64,000 nt of DNA from Siphonodentalium dalli (lineage: Eukaryota > Mollusca > Scaphopoda > Gadilida > Siphonodentaliidae), in the NCBI GenBank assembly GCA_032622095.1, contig CP136066.1:47962911-48026910 (forward strand), written 5' to 3'. Position numbers and translations under genes: made by a program. The first letter of the stretch is position 1, and each line of letters begins with the position of its first letter. Below, piece after piece: positions 12,065-24,151 of the stretch. Under the pieces are notes generated by a model that was not told where the DNA came from, made no database searches, and saw nothing but the letters and a program-made list of their open reading frames with translations.

Positions 12065-14560
12065 ATAAGGGAATCGCTCGGAATTGATTGGAATGTCGAT
12101 AGTATGGTTTATTGACATTTCTGTGTTCAGTTGGAACGTTCTGGTGTGACCCCCACCCATGCCTCGAAATTTGATGACGCGGGTAGAAAAGTCGCCATAT
12201 ATCGGCCAATTTTCGAGATATCGAGCTAATATTTGCGCCATTGTGTTCGTATTTTATGCCCCTATAATATTTACCAGGGTTTTGGTGAGGTATTGCGCCG
12301 ATATTTTACTATGTAGCCAAATATGTATGTTTCTGGTTCATACTTTTTTGAATATCTCCGGACTCATTCGACATAATGCAGCAAATGAATAATCGTTTAA
12401 AAGAACTAAAAATTCCCCATCGAATGATACCAAACACGCCACGATTGGTTGAAGAAATATAAATTCATAGTGATTTCCCTGTAAACTTGAAAAAAGGAAA
12501 GGGCCACCATTTCTACATTTGTCAACCGATTCACAAAATTCACGCACGATAATACTTAGTACATCCTACAGATACTTTACAACTATTTTGGTTCAAATCG
12601 GCGACAAAAAAAATTTGACATATTTTGCCCCTCCCCTAGCCCAGAAAAAATTGAGCGGACCTTTGTCAAAATGTCCTGGTTTGGTCTTCTGTCTATGTTT
12701 AAGACGCTCACATAGAGCAAATCCAGCTGTTGCGCTTCGTCTAGGAGAAGATCGGGACACAAGCACTTTCTACACATGGACTTTATTAGTACATTTTTCG
12801 ATGTGTTATAACTTGGTCATTTCTCACCCGATTTACAAAATTCTTTCACGAGTAGCATCAGTACATCGTATAGATACCCGACAGTAAAAATGGTTTGAAT
12901 CGGTGACAAGAAAAAAATTGACAAATTTTGCACCCCTCCCCGGGTCAACAAATTGTTTTCGGACCTTGGTGAAAATTTCCCCGATTCGTGGCCTTTCGTT
13001 AGTTAACACGATTACGAGAACCGAATTCAGCTGCTTGACTTCTTACAGGAGAAAATCTGCGCACAAACTTTTTCCAAAATTTTTGTTTAAGGGCCATAAC
13101 TCTGGTAAGCAAGTTAGGACACCAACCTAAATGTCTCGAGTCGCTGTAGGTCGGCAAGATACACATACCTACCAAATTTCAATGTTTTATCTTTTAAACT
13201 TTCTGAGATATAAGGGTTACAAAATATATTAAGAATAAATAATAATAATAATAATAGTGAAAAATAAAAAATTGAATAACAATATACTTCCATATTAAAA
13301 TATGGAAGTATAATAAGGGAATCGCTCGGAATTGATAGGAATGTCGATAGTATGGTTTATTGACATTTCTGTGTTCAGTTGGAACGTTCTGGTGTGACCC
13401 CCACCCATGCCTCGAAATTTGATGACGCGGGTAGAAAAGTCGCCATATATCGGCCAATTTTCGAGATATCGAGCTAATATTTGCGCCATTGTGTTCGTAT
13501 TTTATGCCCCTATAATATTTACCAGGGTTTTGGTGAGGTATTGCGCCGATATTTTACTATGTAGCCAAATATGTATGTTTCTGGTTCATACTTTTTTGAA
13601 TATCTCCGGACTCATTCGACATAATGCAGCAAATGAATAATCGTTTAAAAGAACTAAAAATTCCCCATCGAATGATACCAAACACGCCACGATTGGTTGA
13701 AGAAATATAAATTCATAGTGATTTCCCTGTAAACTTGAAAAAAGGAAAGGGCCACCATTTCTACATTTGTCAACCGATTCACAAAATTCACGCACGATAA
13801 TACTTAGTACATCCTACAGATACTTTACAACTATTTTGGTTCAAATCGGCGACAAAAAAAAATTGACATATTTTGCCCCTCCCCTAGCCCAGAAAAAATT
13901 GAGCGGACCTTTGTCAAAATGTCCTGGTTTGGTCTTCTGTCTATGTTTAAGACGCTCACATAGAGCAAATCCAGCTGTTGCGCTTCGTCTAGGAGAAGAT
14001 CGGGACACAAGCACTTTCTACACATGGACTTTATTAGTACATTTTTCGATGTGTTATAACTTGGTCATTTCTCACCCGATTTACAAAATTCTTTCACGAG
14101 TAGCATCAGTACATCGTATAGATACCCGACAGTAAAAATGGTTTGAATCGGTGACAAGAAAAAAATTGACAAATTTTGCACCCCTCCCCGGGTCAACAAA
14201 TTGTTTTCGGACCTTGGTGAAAATTTCCCCGATTCGTGGCCTTTCGTTAGTTAACACGATTACGAGAACCGAATTCAGCTGCTTGACTTCTTACAGGAGA
14301 AAATCTGCGCACAAACTTTTTCCAAAATTTTTGTTTAAGGGCCATAACTCTGGTAAGCAAGTTAGGACACCAACCTAAATGTCTCGAGTCGCTGTAGGTC
14401 GGCAAGGTACACATACCTACCAAATTTCAATGTTTTATCTTTTAAACTTTCTGAGATATAAGGGTTACAAAATATATTAAGAATAAATAATAATAATAAT
14501 AATAGTGAAAAATAAAAAATTGAATAACAATATACTTCCATATTAAAATATGGAAGTATA
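12065..14560 (+). repeat. Diverged tail units of satellite A
   Basis: Two units share variants absent from the core: TCGTGGCCTTTCGTTAG, AATGTCTCGAGTCGCTG in place of the ATGCTCCATTACCATGC stretch, and ATGTAGCCAAATATG. They are almost identical to each other (period 1248). In these two copies the run of A residues at about 12607 and 13855 is one to two bases shorter than in the core, which fuses two short frames into a 122-codon ORF. That is best read as an indel effect and not a gene. Confidence 0.85.
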
Positions 14561-14752
14561 ATAATAATAATAATAATGAAAAATAATCGAAAAAGGGCCA
14601 TAACTCTGTCAAAATATATTGGACCAACATCCGGATAGCATTATTTTTAGTAGACCTTAGATGCCTACATTCGCTAGAGATTTCGCGGTCCTCCTCCCAT
14701 TAGTTTCTGAGTATTTCCAATTAAACAGAAAACGGCCGCAGTAGAAAAACAA

Positions 14753-14783
14753 TATACTTCCTTGGTTACACCATGGAAGTATA
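14753..14783. repeat. 31-bp imperfect palindrome at satellite B junction
   Basis: The arms TATACTTCCTTGG and CCATGGAAGTATA (12 of 13 positions pair) surround TTACA. The same sequence is at 47930-47960, 49677-49707, 51423-51453, 53169-53199 and 58696-58726. The outer nine bases are the same as in the satellite A palindrome, although the rest of the two units differs greatly. Confidence 0.9.
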
Positions 14784-15246
14784 ATAATAGGGCAAATCAT
14801 GAGCTCAATAAATCGCAGTTAAGGGACGGAAAATATGAATTAGGATGATTATATCTTTCCCTTAACATGTGTGGGTTGATCTCAAGTGTTTGGGAGTGAC
14901 CCCACCCCTGCCTCGAAATTGGGTGACGGGATTGGGAAATAGTCAAACCCGGCCCAAAATGCGAATTTTGAGAGCCCGTAACTCCGTTATTTTCCAATGG
15001 ATTTAAAAATTGTTTTGAGTATTGTGATCAGCTACTTACATTGATTATTTGTTATAAATTTTGTCTGATTCAGAGACGAATAACATTTTGTTTATTGGAA
15101 AGAATACGGGCCCACATTCAAAGTTTGAGGGCCCAAATCTCCGCCATTTTTTAACGGATTTACAATCTGTTTTCAGTTTTATGATCAACGTGTATGGTAT
15201 ATGTTATATATCAAGTTTCATATGATTCGGAGACGAAATAAATTTT

Positions 15247-15834
15247 GGTACCCCGGACCACCCCTCCCCTGACCCACAACACTGAACCGACACTGGCAAA
15301 ATTTGGCTCATCGCGTGCTCTCTTCAGACCGCACGCATTGGCGTATCAGTTGACATCCAAAGTTTGACATCTTCGGAGGAGATGTGATCACAAGCATATG
15401 GGGCCAAATTTGCATTGTTTGAAGGCCCACAACTCTGACATTTTTCAATGGATTTTCGAAATTCTTTCAGTTTCTAGATCGGTTGGCGGTATGGATGTTA
15501 TATTCCAAGTTTCATCCGATTCGGAGAAGAATACAAAATTGGTACCCCGGACCACCCCTCCCCTGACCCACAACACTGAACCGACACTGGCAAAATTTGG
15601 CCCATCGCGTGCTCTCTTCAGACCGCACGCACTGGGATATCAGACGACATCCAAAGTTCGACATCTTCGGAGGAGATAGGGTCACAAGCACATGGGACCG
15701 ACACTTGCAAACTTTGAGGGCCCGTAACTCTTGCATTTCTTCTCGGATTACAAAAATCCTTTCCGGTATGGGTTTGTTTTCGTTCAGGGAATCTACATAC
15801 TTAAATAGATGAATGTCAATAATAAAAAAAAATT
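15247..15834 (+). repeat. Nested ~294-bp direct repeat within satellite B
   Basis: GGTACCCCGGACCACCCC starts at 15247 and again at 15541. The following block (CCATCGCGTGCTCTCTTCAG, then ACATCTTCGGAGGAGAT, then an AACTC motif) is repeated with moderate divergence. The ~294-bp spacing matches the ~300-bp spacing of similar modules in satellite A and in the right-edge repeat. Confidence 0.8.
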
Positions 15835-16290
15835 GCGAAAATATTGCCCCCACCCCAGTGTAAAAATATATGTCCAACCCTGTCAAATTTTCTTCCTCGG
15901 ACTAAGCTGACAACGGTCAACACGACTACAAAAACCAAATACAGTTATCTGGAATGATACGGGAGGACAACAGAGTACAATAAAATAGAGGTTTGCCAAC
16001 TATGGGCGGTAACTCTTCAGGGAAAGGGCGGACCCAAGATTTTATGCCCGTGGGCAGTAGTGCATATCGAGATGTGCATACGGTCTAATTTTCGATGCTC
16101 TGCTTCTTATAATTTCCGAGATAATAAAATGACATTTTTTCAAATAAAGGGAGATAACTCCTCGGGGAAAACGCGGACAATATTCGTTATGCGACGATGG
16201 CATACAACTCTTTGATCCCAAGATACGTACCAAGTTTTAGTGTGCTACTCCTGGTACTTTTCGAGTAATAAGGGTTGCAAAAGTGTCCAG

Positions 16291-16323
<33 letters not shown>
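16291..16323 (+). repeat. (TAA)n microsatellite in satellite B
   Basis: Uninterrupted TAA repeats just before GAAAAATAATCG. The equivalent tract in every B unit varies in length; at 54711-54725 and 60235-60250 it is shortened and followed by CTAGAGG instead of the usual unit. Confidence 0.95.
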
Positions 16324-16325
<2 letters not shown>

Positions 16326-16507
16326 AAAATAATCGAAAAAGGGCCATAACTCTGTCAAAATATATTGGACCAACATCCGGATAGCATTATTTTTAGTAGA
16401 CCTTAGATGCCTACATTCGCTAGAGATTTCGCGGTCCTCCTCCCATTAGTTTCTGAGTATTTCCAATTAAACAGAAAACGGCCGCAGTAGAAAAACAATA
16501 TACTTCC

Positions 16508-18260
16508 TGGCTACGATATAACGGATCTGACCTTACCCGGCCCGCCAGATAGAGCGCGCAAACGCGCTGAGATCGGCGCTGTAGCTAATTACGCTCCAGA
16601 TTCGGCGCGCGTATCGGAACGGTGTGCGACGAGAGCGCAGTGCTTATGAACGCATCGCTGTATGCGTGAGACTGTTCTTATTTCGGTCATATCTCGTTGT
16701 TCTGTTGAGGACATGGTATGCACGGGCTATGCATTATTCCAATAAAGAGCGTTCATCGCAAGTTAATGGTAAAATATATGTTCAAATAGGACGCCTGTTT
16801 TTTAAAATAATTTTTGACTGTCCCCGACACAACACAATGCAAAATATATGTCTACCTTACTTTGGGCATCAATATAATACAGTATGGTTATATTGAATCA
16901 TATGTTCCCGACTGTTATGTGCTATTTTAACATTGCATGATGTTGAGTTGGCAAGGCAAATTTCGGAATAGTATTAGCTTGATGCCAATACATAGCATTG
17001 TATACAACCTACATGTACATCGTAACTATATTTATCACATAATTAACTCACAAAATCAACTTCATAATTATTGGTAAGACACACGTTTAATATTAGCGCA
17101 TGCGATGACGTCACGCCGAAGATTTTCCACTAATTGATAGAGATTCTCATATTTACCCCAAAACTCCCACTTTATTTAACTAAAATGCATAAAAATAAAA
17201 AAAAACTAGGAGATATATAGTCAGGGGAATTTCGCACAATTGACCCCACCACCCCAAATACATATATAAGTCTTATATCGTGTCTTTTTTTTAAACATAT
17301 TTTATTGTAATATAATATTACAAGAGGGATAGGGGCACAAATTTTAACAACTTACATCCACCCCTCTCCCATTAACATTTTAACAAATACAACGTAGATG
17401 ACGAAGATAACATATATACAAGATGACGTTTTGTGTGTTTCTAATTGCTGTCTTTATGGTGGTGAGGTTAATTGTACCAAATACAAGTGTATAGAGTTAT
17501 TCACCTTCCATCAAAACTAACAGACTGGCTCTTAGTCCAGATAGGTGTTTGTCTGTTCTCGAAAAAATTCCTATGAGTTTACTCAATATAACACAATCAT
17601 GCCTCGTGGTACAACCAGATAGTCGTATACCCAAGGGGCATCATTATAAATCACTTTGCTGTACTATCGTATGCCGAGTTGGGTGGTCAAAGGAAGCACA
17701 TGACCCATGAACAATGGTAGTCTGTCCTCATTCCCATATTCCAGCATACATGCCAGTGGACTGCTATCTTCTTAACATTGCATTTTGTTGAGTTGTGGGA
17801 GGCAAATATCGAAATATTATAAGTTGTATGTCGATAAAGAGCGTTGATAACTAATATACTTCCCGTGAGTGGAAACTGATTTCTAAATTACACACACACC
17901 GGATTGTCCTAGTTTGTCTGAAACTTTGGTTTCAGTCTTTCACAGTTAAGTGCAGGAGAACACTATGAACATTATTATACTGATGTACATGTATGCATAC
18001 CATACGACCATAGTTGAATATAATTCATGTAAATATATACATTATGCATTGTAAATAGATGCACAATTTTTTTTAATGAAATGCCGGCTGCGATGGGACA
18101 CCCGGGAACAGACACGCGTCAGACGAAATTATCACTTCATGGTCATTAGACATGGTAATTGACACCTCCCGGTGGACCAATATAAATCGCCCGAGTGTAC
18201 ACAACAGATTGAAATATGCTAACAGTCAGTCAACGATGGTGTTATATAATAACCACACAC
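16508..18260. other. Low-copy region, no gene recognised
   Basis: A G+C-richer start (about 16520-16620) gives way to AT-rich DNA. A direct repeat of about 60 bp links 16918-16985 and 17768-17835 (shared ACATTGCAT, TGTTGAGTTG, AGGCAAAT). AATAAAGAGCGTT occurs at 16741 and, as GATAAAGAGCGTT, at 17833. No reading frame here has recognisable similarity. Confidence 0.55.
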
Positions 18261-18262
18261 TG

Positions 18263-18895
18263 GTTAAATGGTCTTGCTAATTTGCTATGATGCTGGTGGG
18301 ATCAGGTGAACTGTCATGCTGCTGATATGGCGAACTGATGCTGCTAAGACCACATGACCAAATAACCAGGGCGAACCAGTGTTAAATGAATATTTATAGC
18401 AATGAAGAGCGGCGATCATCATCTATACACACACACACACCAATCTATATCGAAACGGACATCGAGACAACAAGGTGACACCCGTCAGGTCACGGGCGCG
18501 TCGACAGGGATGTGAGCTATGGTAACTCCGTGTGTATCATTAGTTGTGGGAGCAGGCCACAGCGGTGAAAGTGACCACCTTACTATAAGTGTGACACCGT
18601 GCATGTATGTCATAGGTGAGATAGAGCTGATTTCAAGGTCCAGTCATTGCAAGGCAAACACTTTCCATCCCGGTTAAGTTATCCTGCTAATTTGATCTGA
18701 TGCTGGTGGGTCCTGCTGACTTGCCATTGTGCTGGTAGAAATTGTTCCGTTATTGTATATATATCCAGACACTGCAACATGTATGTTCCGAAAGAATAAC
18801 GGTACATTTTCTTAACAGAATCAGTTTACCATATCAGCATATTTCAACTCCGTGGTATACCCACCAGCATCGTAGCAAATCAACAAGACTACTTA
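18263..18895. repeat. Long imperfect inverted repeat (possible foldback or MITE)
   Basis: The left arm starts near 18270 (GCTATGATGCTGGTGGG at 18284-18300, then GCTGATATGG at 18321). The right arm, near 18815-18895, is its reverse complement (CCACCAGCATCGTAGCAAAT at 18861-18880 and CCATATCAGCAT at 18830). By eye the arms agree at roughly three quarters of positions over about 80 bp, separated by about 470 bp. A further direct copy of the TGATGCTGGTGGG motif is at 18698. I could not identify target-site duplications. Confidence 0.6.
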
Positions 18896-21287
18896 AATTC
18901 GGGATATCTCACTGACGTACATGTGCACGTACGCATCGACATTAACATTTGAGTTTGTTTATGTGTCTATATTATATTTTACTGTTTAATTTAGGTTTTG
19001 TGCGCCCATGTGGTATTATAGAAATATATCACAAGATTACATAAAATAAAAGCTTCCTCCATATAGGCGGCATATGAATTATTTTAATAAACGCCATGCT
19101 GTCTCCAAATTTATGCGAATGTCACGCAGCGCGGACATAAGTAGTTTGCATGCAGGAGTTACTGTTCCTTTAGATATATAAAATAAAAGTTAATCCCACT
19201 TATCCCACAATATTACGAGGCAATTTCACAATTATATTATTTATATGCCGTTCCTTTAGAAAAATCTCATTATCCTCATCTCCACCCATTGAAACATGTC
19301 GTAATCCGTATGTCTGTCAGTAATTTTATTTTCGGAAACGGCCGAATAAAAATATTTTCCAGCCACATCGATGAATCCAAGATCATCCTTCTTGATTCGC
19401 CATTTTCGACTGCATATTTTAACGAAGAGTATGTGTCGTAATTTGTCATCAATTTAGAGCACTTCAATACAAATCTGTGGAACTAATCACGCATGATTGT
19501 GGTTGTTTTGTTTGTATGACGACAACAGCATGAATAATATGGATACCAATGTCCTAGTGGGATATATTATGCAGGTATCGAGCATACGCGATGCCAATAA
19601 TTATTAAAAAAAATAATACATTTACGATTTGAGATAGACGGGATCAGTTGTGACTGTGTACGTACATGTACATATGTGGATGTTAATATAAGCAAACTAT
19701 ATATAGGGACTATAACATTGCATAGCAATATACTGACCTATTAATTTTAAACCCAGAGTGTTTGCCGCCATCTATGGCGTACCACCCCGACGGTGTATAC
19801 AAACACAGCCATATAGAAGGGAATAATAATTCCTATTAACCGCCAGGGCAGATATATAGCGCACACTATGGGCTGAGACAATTTGAGATATCTGCCGCCG
19901 CCCCTAAGGCGCGCCATCGGATTATATTAGTTATGTATGGGCTAACACGCGCGGGCAGGCGATCTCACTGCTCAAGATAGATATTCCCTCCTGTTTGGCT
20001 TTTGTAGTAAATCGCCAAATGTATGCGTGACACAATGTGATACATACATATTTTACCCCAGTTATTTTAATTTATCAGACGGTCACCATATCACCAAGTT
20101 ACAACGACAATATTTCTTCAATCGGATAATGCATCTTAAAAAGCACTTAATCGGATTAATGCATCTTTAAAAGCACTTAACATTAACAATGATTAGCGCA
20201 CCACATATAAATGTACATTCATGGCACCGACAAACAAGATTTCATGTTCAACACTATGAAAGCGTACTGAAAACATAAAATTCGTAATTATGGTGATCAA
20301 TCACGCATATAATCCATCGATATACTCAACATCTGCTTATGTATGCATTGCATGAAATCATTGGTTATGACCAATGACAAATAGAGTGCGTCGCCCCCTG
20401 TCATGGATGCGATCAACCAGCATCGTGTACCTTACGCCGTTGTAGGGACGTGGCAACAGTATATACACTGAAAATATTGTTGACTTAACTGTTTGCTCAA
20501 CAATTTGACTCCTATTTCTTTTTGCTAAATATGACGTGTACCGCCTCCTCTGGTCTGATCTCACCCTCGCGCGCGCTTCGGCTACTCCATTAGCAACTTT
20601 CCTCCATTATGGAGAGCAAATATATATTTTTTGAACATTCAGGGGCGAGTAATTCGCTTACAAAATTTTCATGGCATCGTTATCGGGGTGACATGTGACC
20701 ATGCCATGTAAATTTGGTCGCGTTCGGAGATAATTCACTGCAACCTGGTGTGCAACCATAAGTGGTAATACGGTGCACCATCTTCGATTTCTTTCAAGCT
20801 ACAATATGACTTACATGTGGAACAACACTTTTCGCACCTATTCAATTTGAAGCCAAGTAGTTTGCATATAAAGCACGAAATGGTTGAATTTTCGAAACCT
20901 TATCAAACTGAAATGTACAGCAAATTACGAGATACAAAACATTTGAGTTTATGTCGACCAATTTGATCAGAATTATTTGGTGTCTAGCAATGGTTTTGGT
21001 ATATCGACACCATTGCAAATCAATGTACATGTACATAGATGCGTGGATAAGTAGAGGTTAAAGCGTATATCGTAGCCATTTAACAATATAGAACGAAATC
21101 GCTGTTCATTTGACAGGTCATATATAATTGAATAGATGTATATTGTGTGTGTATGTAAATGGAAAAAAAAACATTACTGCTATTGTATTGTGTTTATTTC
21201 AGGCAAGATATGCCCATATATAGTCATAATCCAACATATAATTACAAATTTTCGATATACTATATAGGTATGATTTCTTTACATAAG
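18896..21287. other. Low-copy region, no gene recognised
   Basis: AT-rich DNA with only short unrelated frames (about 60-70 codons). Apart from a 30-bp tandem duplication at 20122-20180 I see no structured element and no protein or RNA gene that I can support. Confidence 0.5.
20122..20180 (+). repeat. Two-copy 29/30-bp tandem duplication
   Basis: TCGGATAATGCATC... (20122-20150) is followed directly by TCGGATTAATGCATC... (20151-20180). Both end in AAAAGCACTTAA and differ by small indels. Confidence 0.9.
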
Positions 21288-21291
21288 TTAA

Positions 21292-21805
21292 AGATACGGG
21301 TGGCGTTGGTGGTGGGTATGCTGTTAAAATAATAACATCCGTCCAAAACCGCCATAAACAGAAGGATTAGTAAAAATATAGAGCCTTTGTTCTTATGTCA
21401 ATCAGAAATATGGCATAAAAAGTATATTATTGTCATTTCCCCCTTTTGTTGTGTAAACGAAAGCAAAAACGTTACGTTTCCTGGGTTTTTTTTATGTCCG
21501 GATATGGTAAACACAAAGAGCGTTATTTGTTAAGGTTTTCCTGATATGGAAATAATAAAGAGCGTTTATATCATTTGTGTGTGTTAACCAATATAATTGC
21601 ACTGTGTTATATAAACAGAAGCACAACTTCTGTAACACGAGCAGTCTCTTGTTTACGTACAACATCGAACGTCTTGACGACAATATACTATCTACGCGCT
21701 GATTATGTTTGGCATCGAGCGGAACTGTATATATTTTTGTGTTACTTCTGTTAATGCCGATTTGGACAAATATAAATATTTCTGCAAAAAACGCCGCCCG
21801 TGCCT
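21292..21805 (+). mobile_element. TTAA-type non-autonomous DNA transposon (514 bp)
   Basis: The element starts AGATACGGGTGGCG after TTAA (21288-21291) and ends CGCCGCCCGTGCCT before TTAG (21806-21809), which I read as a mutated TTAA. The ends are imperfect inverted repeats. The interior matches the reverse complement of 33719-34212 in many stretches, including AACCGCCA, CCTGATATGGAA, AATAAAGAGCGTTTAT and CTTCTGTAACAC. No transposase reading frame is present, so it would depend on a partner. A TTAA target points to piggyBac- or Kolobok-type transposition; which of the two cannot be decided here. Confidence 0.75.
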
Positions 21806-21809
21806 TTAG

Positions 21810-23179
21810 CCTCTGGTGTTCCTACTAGCAAGTCCACTCGTCTGCTTACAGTGTTAAATGTATTCCAACCTACATCGACCAACACTTATAATACTAATGA
21901 AATATTGAGCAACAGTATAAAACTAGGCGGCTATCCGGGTGGATATGCTGATCTATTCGACTTGACACTGATATTAACACACATGGTGGTCAAATGCAGT
22001 GGATTTCTGCCAGTCATTATTCATCATCAAAGAAGCATGGAATTCCGTGCTGTCTGTATAGGCCAGAAATTTCCACCAGATGATACATTACGTAATACGA
22101 ACGCCCCGATGCTTGAAGGTTGCTCAATGTGTTGAGCAGATGTTTCTGCATTGGAACGCCGGGCTTTATTAGCTTCCGTTTTGTGTCTGTCTTTCATGAA
22201 AGTTATCCGACCTCCTGATATTTTAATTATCACATAAGAAACTAGATCGCACTATCGACTTCAAATGAGCCTTCTCAAATTAAATTATATTGTGTATATA
22301 TGTCACAAGTTAACTTTTGTATATGTATATACATGTATTGTACAATAATGGTCCCCATATTTGGAGGAATAAATATCTCTCTCGTGGTATGGCATTACAC
22401 CTGAATGGTAAGCCCTAATGAATTAAACCAAACGGATCAGATTAATGGCAATGACATATAACAGGCAAGTATATTATTTATATTGTAAATACTGTTCATA
22501 TATTATAATGTATCATTTGAAAATTTATGATGTAAGTCATGTTCATAAATGTAATATATGTTATCTCAATATCTATGTATTATTGGTCGATAAGATTAAA
22601 CAAATTGAATTGACCGGTGGAATAGAAAGTAGATTGCAGGACTGGGAAGTATATCATATATAGCCTATAATATACGCAAATTTGAGAACGTTCTAAACAT
22701 TCATAAAATGGCAGTTAAAACAGTTTAAAAAAAACTCTTGCCAGTGTGACTCCCCCCCCCCCATATTGCGTGCAAACAACAGTCGCTATCTTGGAACAGC
22801 ATACCACAACTATAAGCACTGATCTCAGGTTATAATATGAAAGGATCAATTGTGTTAATGCCATACTGACTAATATTAATGACAAAATTAATGCTGTGCC
22901 AGCGTAACACAACACAGCCGACCCATAACTATAATTATACAGTATTTCTCGCATTGTCGTTTATTTGTATGCCGTGATAATGGGTGGCTGAACACAACAG
23001 TCGGTTAAAGGTACTAAATCCGAATTAACGCTCGCAAATTAAGATTTCTCAGGCTCCGGGGTTAAAACATATACGATTCGAGTCGAGAAGACTAAATTGT
23101 CTAAAATAAAGTGGCTTTTTGTGTCAGATACTTGACAAACTGGCAGAATTTCGTTGAACCAAAAAATGATAAATAACAG

Positions 23180-23181
<2 letters not shown>
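21810..23181. other. Low-copy region, no gene recognised
   Basis: One frame reaches about 100 codons (21806-22135, plus strand) but shows no recognisable domain, and the opposite strand is also open over part of it. The rest is AT-rich, with a C9 run at about 22753. I cannot support a gene. Confidence 0.45.
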
Positions 23182-23237
<56 letters not shown>

Positions 23238-23257
23238 GATGGTATATATATATATAT
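23182..23257. repeat. (TA)n microsatellite
   Basis: About 53 bp of pure alternating TA (23182-23234), then GTCGATGG, then a second TA tract to 23257. Such tracts can extrude cruciforms and are often unstable. Confidence 0.97.
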
Positions 23258-23648
23258 GTATCTCTTTATTAACCTCCATTAACGGAGATCATACATCAAT
23301 ACATTGTATGTGTTGTATAAACGAATTGGAGCGTTTTGTACACATAAAGGTGAGAGTGGTATTTACAAACATTATTTAGTATATATACAAACAACATTTG
23401 AGCATAGAAAATGGCGGCAAAAAGTAACAACACTGAATTCCCCTACATCACAGCCGTATGAGCCGTATGGTCTATGTACCATATTAGAGTTTGATCACAT
23501 TTAGATAAGGAAAGTGTATATCGCATGCGTATAGAGGTTGATCTTATGTTCACTAAGCCATGCTCCTTTTCACCCTCAAACATTTTAATGTCAACAAGAC
23601 TTGCTTTTATGGCAGGCAGCAAGCACACGCAAGCAATCGGGTATAGTC

Positions 23649-24151
23649 TTAACGGGCATTGTTTCGTAAAAGTTGGCATCCTTTGTACATGAATTTCGCG
23701 GCGAATGTGAGAATATCTCCCCAAGCATTGATGACAACGAGTGGAGGAACGAAGGCTGTGCCGCCGATTAGGAAGTCACATATATGGTTTTGAGAGAGTG
23801 AATCGAGAAACATAAAACATTCTACCCCAAAGAAGTCAATGGTTATTGACCAGAAACTGTATCTCAATTGATGCATGGCTGGCACATTACATGTAAATAA
23901 TACATGTTCAATTTCTTTGTGATACGTTGATCTGCAGGCACCGCAATTCGAGTGGTTATTGAACATCGATCTGGCTTTTCAAAAAATGTTGTTGTTGGAA
24001 TCGGATGATATGGGGACCATCGAATCGGATTGAGTACCTTTAATCTGGGTGGAGGAAATAAACCGGGGATCAATCCACGTTCTTCCTCAGAATATTGCTT
24101 CATTGCCGCGAGATATGCCACTACTGTGATCTCAATGGCGAGGCATGACAA
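23649..24151 (-). pseudogene. Non-LTR retrotransposon C-terminal remnant, copy 1
   Basis: On the minus strand two overlapping frames read as one broken protein. The first part contains CLAIEITVVAYL, which matches CLAIDTPVVAYI of the copy at 24.5-25.2 kb. After a frameshift near 23966 the second part has a Cys-x2-Cys...His-x4-Cys cluster (CGACRS...HVLFTC), the zinc-binding cluster typical of the region after the reverse transcriptase in many animal non-LTR elements. It ends at a stop at 23649. The reverse transcriptase core itself is not present. I infer a 5'-truncated, frameshifted, dead copy. The lineage within non-LTR elements is uncertain. Confidence 0.65.

Larger units (their letters stand above)
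1251..14560 (+). repeat. Satellite A array, about 10.6 head-to-tail units of ~1.25-1.31 kb
   Basis: The same sequence recurs in the same orientation. The anchor TTGGTCTTCTGTC falls at 1267, 2516, 3830, 5079, 6390, 7636, 8882, 10128, 11374, about 12680 and about 13928, giving periods of 1249, 1314, 1249, 1311, then 1246 four times, then about 1306 and 1248. The array starts abruptly inside a unit at about 1251 and ends at a palindrome and TAA tract at 14560. Each unit contains two degenerate ~300-bp modules (for example about 3659 and 3958), a GGGCCATAACTCTGG motif, an ATAATAAT tract and a palindrome on TATACTTCC. Short frames of 62-122 codons repeat with every unit on both strands, but the period is usually not a multiple of three and no domain is recognisable. 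I regard the array as non-coding. Confidence 0.95.
14561..16507 (+). repeat. Satellite B, first locus: one unit plus overlap
   Basis: The A-to-B junction lies inside a TAA microsatellite directly after the last A palindrome. The segment GAAAAATAATCGAAAAAGGG...GGCCGCAGTAG occurs at 14577-14740 and again at 16323-16490, giving a period of 1746 bp. The locus ends within the TATACTTCC palindrome at about 16507. The unit holds four degenerate copies of the AACTC / CATTTTTCAACGGATTT module (about 14990, 15143, 15436, 15733) and a GGGAGATAACTCCTCGGGG motif. Frames up to 124 codons are repeated in every unit without a recognisable domain. Confidence 0.93.

Noticed and set aside
12519-14135. 122-codon plus-strand frames at 12519-12887 and 13767-14135
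   Set aside because: They exist only in two A units, where the A-run is one to two bases shorter so two short frames fuse. Other units lack the fused frame and no domain is recognisable.
15512-15886. 124-129-codon minus-strand frame recurring in every satellite B unit
   Set aside because: Its conservation follows from the near identity of the whole unit. There is no recognisable domain and no preference for synonymous change that I can see, and the plus strand is also open.
21806-22135. Plus-strand frame of about 110 codons
   Set aside because: It begins at the edge of the TTAA element, has no recognisable domain and no sign of splice sites or a paired regulatory context.
22753-22762. C-run as a sign of a contig join
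   Set aside because: Homopolymers of this size occur several times in the window (26448, 37354, 39989), so it is not evidence for misassembly by itself.
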